Shown in pieces: positions 56,385-64,000 of a DNA stretch of 64,000 bases. Position 1 is the stretch's first letter, and each line of letters starts with the position of its first letter. Source of the stretch: an uncultured Subdoligranulum sp. (GTDB lineage: Bacteria; Bacillota; Clostridia; Oscillospirales; Ruminococcaceae); contig CAJFFY010000001.1 in the NCBI GenBank assembly GCA_904374465.1, positions 72,550 through 136,549 of the forward strand, written 5' to 3'. A program made the translations under genes and the position numbers. The notes beneath the pieces are model-generated. The model did not search any database and was not told the DNA's origin. It saw nothing but the letters and a program-made list of their open reading frames with translations.

Positions 56385-56846
56385 ATGAAACATATCGAAA
56401 TCTATACCGACGGAGCCTGCAGCGGCAACCCGGGCCCCGGCGGTTGGGGCGCCATTTTACGATTCCGCGCCCGAGATAAAGTGTACGAAAAGGAGCTGTC
56501 CGGCGGCGAAGCGCAAACCACCAACAACCGCATGGAGATGACCGCCCTGTTGGAGGCGCTCCGCCAGCTCAAAGAGCCTTGCGCCATTGACCTGTACAGC
56601 GACAGCCAATATGTGATCAATGCGCTGGAAAAGGGATGGGCCCGGGGCTGGCGTGCCCGCGGTTGGAAAAAAGCCGACAAATCCCCCGCCCTGAATCCCG
56701 ATTTGTGGGCACCCCTTTTGGCCGAAAGCGAAAAACACCAGATCACGTATCACTGGTTGAAGGGGCACGCGGGGCATCCCGAAAACGAACGGTGCGACCG
56801 CATGGCGGTGGAACAGAGCAAGAAATACGGAGGCCGGCAGGCCTGA
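56385..56846 (+). CDS. rnhA: ribonuclease HI
   Basis: A 153-residue RNase HI, which cuts RNA in RNA-DNA hybrids. All catalytic acids are visible: Asp in [14 protein letters not shown], Glu in NRMEMTA, Asp in YSDSQYV, and the C-terminal Asp in ERCDRMA. The basic protrusion ([16 protein letters not shown]) is present, so it is the E. coli-like form. AGGAG precedes the ATG. It lies 20 bases before mnmA and shares its promoter. Confidence 0.97.
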   Translation: MKHIEIYTDGACSGNPGPGGWGAILRFRARDKVYEKELSGGEAQTTNNRMEMTALLEALRQLKEPCAIDLYSDSQYVINALEKGWARGWRARGWKKADKSPALNPDLWAPLLAESEKHQITYHWLKGHAGHPENERCDRMAVEQSKKYGGRQA

Positions 56847-56866
56847 CAGGACAAGGAGGTCCTTCT

Positions 56867-57913
56867 ATGGACGGATTCAACACTTTTGAGAAGCAGGACA
56901 AGGTGCTGGTGGGCATGAGCGGCGGCGTAGACTCCAGCGTCACAGTCCGCATTCTGCAAGACCAGGGGTTTTCAGTGGAAGGAGCCGTCATCCGGTTTTC
57001 TCCTGTGCATGAAGCCGCCGTATCGGCGGCCCGGCAGACCGCTGACACGCTGAAAATTCCTCTGCATGTGATCGATGCCTCCGAGGCGTTTGAGGAAAAC
57101 GTCATTCGGCCTTTTTGTGAGAATTACTGCACTGGCCGCACTCCCAACCCCTGCATTCTTTGCAACCCTACCGTCAAGTTCCGTCTGCTGGCGGAAAAGG
57201 CAACCGAACTCGGCTGCCGCTTTATCTCTACAGGACATTACGCCCGGGTACAGGTGGGCGAAGACGGCATCAGCCGTATCGCCGTCCCGGAAAGCGCCGC
57301 ACGAGACCAAAGCTATATGCTGTACCGTCTGCCGCAGGAAATTCTTTCCCGGCTGATTCTGCCGCTGGGTGAATTTGAAAAGGACGACATTCGGGAGATG
57401 GCCCGAGCCCTGGGCCTCGCCTGCGCCGATGCACCCGACTCCATGGAAATTTGCTTCATTCCCGACGGCGACTACGCAGCCTTCATCCGGGCACGAGGGT
57501 TCGTCGCCAAATCCGGTCGCTTTATCGGTCCGGACGGAGAGGATCTGGGGGAACACGCCGGTGTGGACCATTACACAGTGGGGCAGCGCAAAGGCCTGGG
57601 GATCGCCGCTGGACGGCCGCTCTTTGTCAAAAGCATTTTGCCAAACGGCGATATTCAGCTGGCCGAAACCGGCCAGGAGTACAGCAGCCGTCTGAGCCTG
57701 ATCGACATTGCCACCCCTGACGGCCATCCCCTGCCCGCGGGAGACTACCTTGTTAAAATTCGCAGCGCAGCCAAACCGGTACTCTGCATTTTTGACGGCG
57801 GCAATACCGTCACCTTCCCGGAACCGGTCCGTGCTCCCGCCCCCGGCCAGAGCGCCGTCTTCTACCGTAACGGAGAAGTGTTCGGCGGCGGCATTATTGA
57901 CACCACCGTATAA
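56867..57913 (+). CDS. mnmA: tRNA-specific 2-thiouridylase
   Basis: A 348-residue enzyme that thiolates U34 of Lys, Glu and Gln tRNAs. The ATP-pyrophosphatase loop is GMSGGVDSSV near residue 16. The two active-site cysteines lie in NPCILCN (near 93) and MEICFIP (near 195). The protein begins 20 bases after rnhA, with AAGGAGG before ATG 56867. With MiaA, MiaB and TilS it makes four anticodon-loop modification enzymes in the window. It is slightly short at the N-terminus compared with E. coli MnmA but complete in motifs. Confidence 0.93.
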   Translation: MDGFNTFEKQDKVLVGMSGGVDSSVTVRILQDQGFSVEGAVIRFSPVHEAAVSAARQTADTLKIPLHVIDASEAFEENVIRPFCENYCTGRTPNPCILCNPTVKFRLLAEKATELGCRFISTGHYARVQVGEDGISRIAVPESAARDQSYMLYRLPQEILSRLILPLGEFEKDDIREMARALGLACADAPDSMEICFIPDGDYAAFIRARGFVAKSGRFIGPDGEDLGEHAGVDHYTVGQRKGLGIAAGRPLFVKSILPNGDIQLAETGQEYSSRLSLIDIATPDGHPLPAGDYLVKIRSAAKPVLCIFDGGNTVTFPEPVRAPAPGQSAVFYRNGEVFGGGIIDTTV

Positions 57914-57937
57914 TCCTTTCTACGGCTTATAAAACGC

Positions 57938-57974
57938 AAAAGCCCCCGCAGAGGAAACTCTGCGGGGGCTTTGC
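57938..57974. terminator. bidirectional terminator between mnmA and lysA
   Basis: A perfect 13-bp stem AGCCCCCGCAGAG (57941-57953 with 57958-57970) with a GAAA loop and flanking A and T runs lies between two convergent genes. Confidence 0.92.
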
Positions 57975-57983
57975 TGTATAAAC

Positions 57984-59249
57984 TCAGGATTTACGGAAAA
58001 AGGGAGAGAAATCAAAGGTTGCAAAATAATCGGCCGGTGTTTCGGCGCGGCGGATCAACTGGTGACTGCCATCTTCTTTCAGAAGAACTTCGGCACTGCG
58101 CAGCTTTCCGTTGTAGTTGTATCCCATAGAAAAGCCATGGGCCCCCGTATCATGAATGAACAGAATATCGCCCTTGTCGATCTTGGGCAACATCCGGTCG
58201 ATGGCAAATTTGTCATTGTTTTCACACAGACCGCCCGTCACATCATACTTGTGGTCACAAGGAGCGTTTTCTTTGCCCAAGACAGTGATGTGATGGTAGG
58301 CACCGTACATAGCCGGCCGCATGAGGTTGGCCGCGCAGGCATCCACTCCGATATATTCTTTGTAAATATGCTTTTCATGCAGCGCTGTGGTTACCAGCCC
58401 GCCGTAGGGCGCCAGCATATACCGCCCCATCTCGGTGAAAAGTGCCACATCACCCATGCCGGCAGGCACCAGGATTTCCTCGTACTGCTTGCGCACACCT
58501 TCGCCGATTTTGGCAATGTCATTGCTGCGCTGTTCCGGCCGATAAGCGATGCCCACACCGCCCGACAGATTGATGAACTTGATTTTGGCACCAGTCCGCT
58601 CATGCAGACGCACCGCCAGGCGGAACAGGATCCCGGCCAGTTTGGGATAGTACTCGTCGGTCACCGTGTTGCTGGCCAAAAAGGCATGGATGCCGAACTC
58701 TTCCGCGCCCAACGCCATCAACCGGGTATAAGCTTCCGCCATCTGGTCTTCGCTCATACCGTATTTGGCATCGCCGGGATTATCCATAATGCCGTTTCCC
58801 AGGTCAAACACACCGCCCGGATTGTACCGGCAGCAGACCGTCTTGGGAATACCGGCCACCTGGTTCAGAAAATCCACGTGGGTCAGATCGTCCAGGTTGA
58901 TGTATGCCCCCAATGCGTAGGCCTTTTGCATATCTTGCACCGGCGTGTCGTTGGAGGAGAACATGATCTCGCTCCCCCGGAAGCCACACGCTTCGCTCAT
59001 CAGCAGTTCGGTATAGCTGGAGCAATCCACGCCGCAGCCTTCCTCCTGCAGGATTTTCAGGATATACGGGTTGGGTGTGGCCTTGACGGCAAAATACTCT
59101 TTGAATCCCTTGTTCCAGGCAAACGCCGCATTCACACGGCGCGCATTCTCGCGAATTCCTTTTTCATCGTACAGGTGAAACGGGGTCGGCACATCCGCAA
59201 TGATGTCCTTGGCCTGTTCCAGCGTAATAAACGGTAGTTTCTGCGGCAT
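57984..59249 (-). CDS. lysA: diaminopimelate decarboxylase-type enzyme
   Basis: A 421-residue fold-III PLP decarboxylase, most like diaminopimelate decarboxylase, which makes lysine from meso-DAP. The PLP lysine is in YFAVKATPNP near residue 53, the glycine-rich phosphate loop NLSGGVGI near 228, and the active-site CENNDKF near 342. Two features differ from the commonest LysA: the start is closer to the carboxynorspermidine/DAP branch, and the loop is SGGVGI rather than GGGLG. It stands alone, behind its own promoter, with no lysine riboswitch. Confidence 0.85.
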   Translation of the reverse strand: MPQKLPFITLEQAKDIIADVPTPFHLYDEKGIRENARRVNAAFAWNKGFKEYFAVKATPNPYILKILQEEGCGVDCSSYTELLMSEACGFRGSEIMFSSNDTPVQDMQKAYALGAYINLDDLTHVDFLNQVAGIPKTVCCRYNPGGVFDLGNGIMDNPGDAKYGMSEDQMAEAYTRLMALGAEEFGIHAFLASNTVTDEYYPKLAGILFRLAVRLHERTGAKIKFINLSGGVGIAYRPEQRSNDIAKIGEGVRKQYEEILVPAGMGDVALFTEMGRYMLAPYGGLVTTALHEKHIYKEYIGVDACAANLMRPAMYGAYHHITVLGKENAPCDHKYDVTGGLCENNDKFAIDRMLPKIDKGDILFIHDTGAHGFSMGYNYNGKLRSAEVLLKEDGSHQLIRRAETPADYFATFDFSPFFRKS

Positions 59250-59288
59250 TTTACTGTTCCTTTCCTCTATAGTCTATAAAACGCATTC

Positions 59289-59317
59289 ATTATAAACCGT
59301 TTTGGACCGAAGGGCAA
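59289..59317 (-). promoter_or_regulatory. promoter of lysA
   Basis: Minus-strand TTGCCC (59312-59317), 17 bases, TATAAT (59289-59294), about 40 bases before the ATG. Confidence 0.75.
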
Positions 59318-59350
59318 GGTTTCATGCAAATTTATACAAAAAACGGAAAA

Positions 59351-60733
59351 TCACTGGGCTGCGCACGCATCTTTTTTCATATGTAGTCTTGCCGCCAAAA
59401 GACGGTTTTCCAGTTGACGGCACGTCCATCGATAGGCAGGATACAGGAACAGGCACGCAGCAATCCATGCCGCCGGATTGGCCAGTTCGGCGCCAAAATA
59501 CCCCAATACCGGCACCAGGGCAATGGCCACCAGTGTACGCGCCACCATTTCCGCCACTCCGGCCAGCATGGCCAGCGTGGAATATCCCAGGCCCTGAATG
59601 CTGTAACGCCAGACAATCAACGCCCCCAAGGGAATAAAGAATGCACTGTTCCAGAACAGGTATTCACGGCTCATGGCCACGATATCCACCTCGGTTTCGG
59701 TGTCGAGGAACAGCCCCATGATGGCCACATCGCCAAAGTGAAGAATCGCCAGAGAGGCCACGGCATACACCGCCGCAATCAGCAGCGCCGCATGTACGCC
59801 CTTGCGCACCCGATCCAGCCGGGCCGCACCAAGGTTCTGTCCCGAATACGTCGCCATGGCCGTGCCTACGCTTTCCAGCGGTACGGTCAGCAGATTCATG
59901 GTTTTGCCGGCCGCCGTCACAGCAGCCACCGCCATACTGCCCAACATGTTCACCGCCCACTGCATAATAACACTGCCGATGGCGGTGATACTGCACTGGA
60001 GTCCCATGGGCAGTCCGATCCCCAACAAACGCAGGCATGCTCTTTTGTCCGGGCGTGCTTCGCCCGGTTCCATGGCAAGGACTGAGAATTTCCTGCACAG
60101 ATACACAAAACTGATGACGCCGGACACCGCCTGGGAAATATCGGTAGCCAGTGCCGCCCCCAGAATTCCCATCTGAAAAGGAACCACAAACAAAAGATCC
60201 AGTCCGATGTTCAGCACGCTGGTGAGAATCAGAAAATACAATGGTGTCTTGCTGTCCCCCAACGCACGCATGATGCCCGCCACCATATTATACAAGAAAA
60301 TAAAGGGGATTCCACCAAAAATCCAGCCAATGTAAATGACCGCCCCTTCCAGAATATCGGAGGGCGTCTGCATCAAGACAAGCATAGGCCGCGTAAAAGC
60401 CACCGTCAGCACCGTCAGAATCACACTGCCAGCCAGGCACAGCCACGCCGCATTGGCTACGTGGCGGCGCAAATCATGGTAGTCGCGCGCGCCAAACAGC
60501 TGGGCAATGGGAATGGCAAATCCGTTGCACACACCAATCACAAACCCCAGAATCAGATAATTGATGGAACCGGTAGAGCCCACCGAAGCCAAAGCGCTCA
60601 CACCGCAATAACGTCCCACAATAATGGTATCTGCCAAGGCATAAAACTGCTGGAACAGATTGCCCAACACAAGCGGCAGTGTAAAAAGCAGAATTACCTT
60701 CAGCGGACTTCCACCTGTCAAATCCTTAGTCAT
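59351..60733 (-). CDS. MATE family efflux transporter
   Basis: A 460-residue, 12-helix MATE transporter of the DinF/NorM-like superfamily, beginning MTKDLTGGSP and showing the characteristic LPLVLGNLFQQFYALAD. It exports cationic or drug-like compounds with Na+ or H+. GGGGGAAAG precedes the ATG, and a promoter lies at 60784-60811. Nothing around it indicates a substrate. Members of this branch are very common in gut Clostridia and are often housekeeping rather than acquired resistance. Confidence 0.9.
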   Translation of the reverse strand: MTKDLTGGSPLKVILLFTLPLVLGNLFQQFYALADTIIVGRYCGVSALASVGSTGSINYLILGFVIGVCNGFAIPIAQLFGARDYHDLRRHVANAAWLCLAGSVILTVLTVAFTRPMLVLMQTPSDILEGAVIYIGWIFGGIPFIFLYNMVAGIMRALGDSKTPLYFLILTSVLNIGLDLLFVVPFQMGILGAALATDISQAVSGVISFVYLCRKFSVLAMEPGEARPDKRACLRLLGIGLPMGLQCSITAIGSVIMQWAVNMLGSMAVAAVTAAGKTMNLLTVPLESVGTAMATYSGQNLGAARLDRVRKGVHAALLIAAVYAVASLAILHFGDVAIMGLFLDTETEVDIVAMSREYLFWNSAFFIPLGALIVWRYSIQGLGYSTLAMLAGVAEMVARTLVAIALVPVLGYFGAELANPAAWIAACLFLYPAYRWTCRQLENRLLAARLHMKKDACAAQ

Positions 60734-60783
60734 ACCGACTTTCCCCCATCACATACTTACAGATCCATTCTTCTGCAACGGGT

Positions 60784-60811
60784 ATTATAGCACCACAATG
60801 CAAAAAAGCAA
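60784..60811 (-). promoter_or_regulatory. promoter of the MATE gene
   Basis: Minus-strand TTGCTT (60806-60811), 16 bases, TATAAT (60784-60789), about 50 bases before the ATG. Confidence 0.65.
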
Positions 60812-60839
60812 GCATCCTCCACAGCCTTTTTTTGCAAGC

Positions 60840-60870
60840 AAAAAAGACCTGCCTTCCGGCAGGTCTTCTT
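60840..60870. terminator. bidirectional terminator upstream of MATE
   Basis: A perfect 10-bp stem (60844-60853 with 60858-60867), loop TTCC, with A run on one side and T run on the other. It probably ends transcripts from the MFS fragment side. Confidence 0.85.
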
Positions 60871-61072
60871 TTATTCTGGACAGAACCAAGTCTTCGACCA
60901 AGGGTTCCTTGCAATTCCCGATATCCTGTTTTTGAACATCCGCATCACCGCAAAAGACTTCTTATCAGACCGGTCCCGCCGGGATCACGCCAATATATCT
61001 CAAAGGACAGCACAATTGACCATCCCACATTATTGTGCCGGCGCGACGGCATTGCACCGTTTTCCCGGGCCT

Positions 61073-61940
61073 TTATTTTCTTCCGGCCCTTCGCAAAATG
61101 GTTCTGTATAAAAGCCCCCACAGGCACAGCAGCATGGCTGCCAGAACAAATCCAGCCCGATAGCTGCCGGTCGTGTCATAGACAAGCCCCCACAGGGGCG
61201 CCCCCACGGAGTTTCCCAAGCCGCCAACCGCAGACAAAATCCCCCACGCAGCGGAAAACTCCTGTGCGTTATACACCAGACCCGCCGACAGCAACGGCGT
61301 TACTGCAACCAGAGAGCTGTTCACCGCAAAGAGTACCACCGCCACGGCAAGGAAAGGTTCCCGGCCCAGGAACAACAGCGTCAATGCCAAAAAGTCCACC
61401 GCCGCAGGAAGTACAATGCCTCGGTACAAGCCGCAGTGTTCGAAGTACATTCCCAGCAGAAGCTTGCACACCACCAGCGCCACATTGAACAGACTGATGA
61501 CATACCCGGCCTGTACAGTAGAATAGTGGTGATCGATGAGATAGGGCTGCGCATGGGTAAAAAAGCTGTTGACAAGGCTCAGCGAAAAATTGGCCACAAT
61601 CAAAAGCAAAAAGCGGCGCTCCCACAGTAGGGACCACTGGTTGCCTGCAGCAGTCCCGGCCGACGCTTCGTCGCCTGCTGCCGCGGCAATTTCCGGCGCA
61701 CCGTAGGCGGCGGCGCCTACCTCCCGCGGCAGCCCGCGAACCAGAAAAGTGCATAAGAGCATCAGAACCAGCCAAAGTAAAGAACAAAACCAATACCCTG
61801 CCCGATAGGAGCTTTTCTCCACAAGAGGTGGCACCATAACGCCCCACAGCATACCACCGGCCCCCGTCCCCGCCATAATGGCCGCGCAAAAGAAAGAGCG
61901 GTTTTTCTGGAACCAACTGTTCAAAAGAACCGACGCGACA
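61073..61940 (-). pseudogene. MFS transporter, N-terminus missing
   Basis: The reading frame encodes about nine membrane segments of a major facilitator of the monocarboxylate/oxalate type, from [11 protein letters not shown] (the loop before helix 4) to the natural stop. The first three helices, about 100 residues, are absent. Upstream of about 61940 the DNA instead encodes part of an OppF ATPase in another frame, and no start codon or ribosome site suits the MFS part. It is a 5'-truncated gene joined to foreign sequence, by rearrangement or by assembly error. Confidence 0.75.
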
Positions 61941-62370
61941 TACCTTCGCATACCGGCACCGCGGATGGAAGGGGCATCCTTTCGGCGCATGGATGGGACT
62001 GGGAACTTCCCCTTCCAGAAGAATGCGCTGCCGTTTCTGCTCCTCGTAGTAGGCGGTAGTCGGCACCGCCGAAAGCAATGCCTTCGTATAGGGATGAACA
62101 GGGTTGGAATAAATCTCGCCGGCGTCCATAATCTCCACAATGTGACCCAGATACATCACGCCGATCACATCGGCAATATAGCGTACAACAGCCAGATCAT
62201 GGGCGATGAAGATGTAAGTAAGACCCAGTTGTTTTTGCAGCGATTTGAACAGATTGATCACCTGCGCCTGAATGGAAACATCCAGGGCGGAAACCGGCTC
62301 GTCGCAGACGATCAGTTCCGGATTGCATGCCAACGCGCGGGCAATCCCCAAGCGCTGACGCTGCGCCACT
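61925..62370 (-). pseudogene. oligopeptide ABC transporter ATPase OppF, internal fragment
   Basis: About 145 residues of an OppF/DppF ATPase. It enters at [11 protein letters not shown], directly after the signature motif, and continues through [10 protein letters not shown] (Walker B), the D-loop and the [12 protein letters not shown] stretch to the cysteine motif [14 protein letters not shown]. Walker A and the signature itself are missing, and the final 20 or so residues are replaced by the join to the MFS fragment near 61925-61945. A stop codon lies about nine codons upstream in the same frame. It cannot be functional as it stands. Confidence 0.8.
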
Positions 62371-62387
62371 CCTGCTAAAACCTAATA

Positions 62388-62411
62388 TTCCCGCACAGGG
62401 GGCTCTTTTTT
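62388..62411 (+). other. half of a terminator hairpin at the OppF-OppD join
   Basis: TTCCCGCACAGGGGGC followed by TCTTTTTT looks like the right arm and T tract of an intrinsic terminator. The matching left arm is absent: the sequence changes to the OppF fragment within about ten bases. The break seems to fall in the loop. Confidence 0.4.
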
Positions 62412-62437
62412 GTGCTGTCTGCACAATCTGGGGCGGT

Positions 62438-63408
<971 letters not shown>

Positions 63409-63409
<1 letters not shown>

Positions 63410-63785
63410 TACAATTTCCCCCTCAGTCTCGGATCCAGTGCATCACGCAGCGCATCGCCCGCGATGTTGAACGCAATAACGACCAGCATAATGCAGATGC
63501 CGGGGAGGATTGCGATCAGCGGCTGGTTGAACAGGTACTTGTATCCCTCGGAAACCATAACGCCCCATGCAGGAGTCGGCGGAACAATGCCAACACCCAG
63601 ATAGCTCAGCGTGGCTTCCAGCATAACTGCCGTGCCCAGGTTCATGGTAAAAATAACGATCAGTGAGGCAAAGCAGTTGGGAAGAAGATGCTTGAACATG
63701 ATCACGCTCTGCTTCTGGCCGATCAGATTGGCTGCCACAACATAATCGTTCTCACGCAGGCTAACGACCAGGCCATTGACCATTC
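63409..63785 (-). pseudogene. OppC-type permease, 5'-truncated
   Basis: About 125 C-terminal residues of an OppC/DppC inner-membrane permease. They include the EAA-type loop (LRENDYVVAANLIGQ, HLLPN), the last membrane helices and the LDPRLRGK end that is typical of the family. The N-terminal half is absent; at about 63785-63795 the sequence changes to DNA that codes on the plus strand for unrelated proteins. The remaining stretch lacks a start of its own, so it is a remnant or one side of a chimeric join. Confidence 0.8.
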
Positions 63786-63789
63786 GGAT

Positions 63790-63933
63790 ACCCTGATCGT
63801 CTGCGGTGGTGCGGTGGACGAGGATGTGAAAAACGACATTGCAGTTGCCGGGCGGCTGGGTATCGCGGCTACTACGCTGGACGGGGTTCTTGCCGTGAAG
63901 GGACACGGCGGCCCGGGCCATGCCGGACATTAA
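63790..63933 (+). CDS. C-terminal fragment of a small phage/ICE-type protein
   Basis: An open frame without its own start codes for about 47 residues ending in KGHGGPGHAGH. It resembles the C-terminal end of short nucleoside-deoxyribosyltransferase-like (DUF4406/DUF7768-type) proteins of phages and integrative elements (LIVCGGAVDEDVKNDIAVAGRLGI). It overlaps the methyltransferase start by 14 bases, the tight packing usual in mobile elements. The family call is tentative. Confidence 0.35.
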   Translation, partial: TLIVCGGAVDEDVKNDIAVAGRLGIAATTLDGVLAVKGHGGPGHAGH

Positions 63934-64000
63934 GCTGGGGAGCCTTTTTGACGGGATAGGCGTTTTCCCTCTGGCGGCCTCCCGCTGCGGTATCCGTCCG
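63920..64000 (+). CDS. DNA (cytosine-5-)-methyltransferase, N-terminal 27 residues
   Basis: The frame from ATG 63920 runs off the window. Its start contains SLFDGIGVFPLAASRCGI, which matches motif I (F-x-G-x-G, the SAM-binding loop) of C5 cytosine methyltransferases in the SLFDGIGGFPLA variant common in phages and conjugative elements of gut Firmicutes. Only the first 27 residues are visible, so the catalytic PC motif cannot be checked. It marks the beginning of mobile-element DNA at the right edge. Confidence 0.7.
   Translation, partial: MPDIKLGSLFDGIGVFPLAASRCGIRP

Larger units (their letters stand above)
60734..61072. other. intergenic region between MATE and truncated MFS genes
   Basis: About 340 bases without a convincing gene. 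It holds the MATE promoter (60784-60811), a terminator (60844-60867) and an inverted repeat GCACAAT...ATTGTGC (61010-61038). The rest, about 60870-61005, shows no coding or structural signal that I can support. Confidence 0.6.

Noticed and set aside
59250..59350. Lysine riboswitch upstream of lysA
   Set aside because: The promoter is about 40 bases from the start codon, which leaves no room for a riboswitch of about 170 bases.
60945..61127. A 60-codon minus-strand frame after the MFS fragment
   Set aside because: It overlaps the MFS C-terminus in another frame, has no ribosome site and no family resemblance.

Overview
The window is a low-GC-type Gram-positive (Bacillota) chromosome segment, most like an Oscillospiraceae/Ruminococcaceae gut anaerobe of the Faecalibacterium-Gemmiger-Subdoligranulum kind. 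That placement is inference. It rests on the gene orders (hprK-PHP-murB, sepF-ylmH-divIVA-ileS-lspA, miaB-YlbF family-mutS-mutL-miaA, rnj-gdpP-rplI-dnaB-tilS-hpt-ftsH), on moderately high GC with AGGAGG-type ribosome sites, and on frequent TTG starts. Almost everything is on the minus strand, in long operons separated by clear hairpin terminators and TATAAT-type promoters.

Layout from left to right. 1-3.4 kb: hprK, a PHP hydrolase, a ROK glucokinase and the 5' part of murB. 3.5-13.2 kb: an eight-gene cell-surface polysaccharide operon running DUF4422 glycosyltransferase, GT2, HAD-domain protein, GT2, NAD-epimerase, two RgpF paralogues and an acyltransferase. 13.3-17.8 kb: ABC-F ATPase, YjjG-type nucleotidase, and a membrane-anchored SGNH-like protein with Ig-like repeats that has lost catalytic residues. 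18-20.9 kb: a three-gene TrpXYZ-type ABC transporter behind a compact structured leader. 21-29 kb: the sepF/divIVA division operon continuing into ileS, lspA, rluD, a Cof-type HAD and an orphan PTS EIIA. 29.1-37.9 kb: miaB, a YlbF/YmcA family gene, mutS, mutL, miaA and a HlyD-like adaptor. 38-43 kb: uvrB-uvrA. 43.1-44.9 kb: radC and a divergent RluA-family gene. 45-56.1 kb: rnj, gdpP, rplI, dnaB, tilS, hpt, ftsH and a tail-anchored zinc-ribbon protein. 56.4-57.9 kb: rnhA and mnmA on the plus strand. 58-60.7 kb: lysA-type decarboxylase and a MATE transporter.

From 61 kb to the right edge the picture changes. An MFS transporter missing its N-terminus is joined to an OppF fragment missing both ends. 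This is joined to an intact OppD and a 5'-truncated OppC, which then abuts plus-strand DNA carrying the start of a phage/ICE-type cytosine-5 DNA methyltransferase. These abrupt joins are either real rearrangement around a mobile element or assembly chimerism; the sequence alone cannot decide.

Together the core genes cover DNA repair (MutSL, UvrAB, RadC), replication (DnaB, RNase HI), RNA turnover (RNase J), tRNA anticodon-loop modification (MiaA, MiaB, TilS, MnmA), division (SepF, DivIVA), envelope building (MurB, LspA, polysaccharide locus), and carbon and c-di-AMP signalling (HprK, EIIA, GdpP). No CRISPR array, rRNA or tRNA gene was seen. The most useful leads are the unassigned leader RNA at 20857-20919, the SGNH pseudoenzyme, the internally deleted RgpF paralogue, the operator-like palindrome at the uvrB start site, and the chimeric right end.
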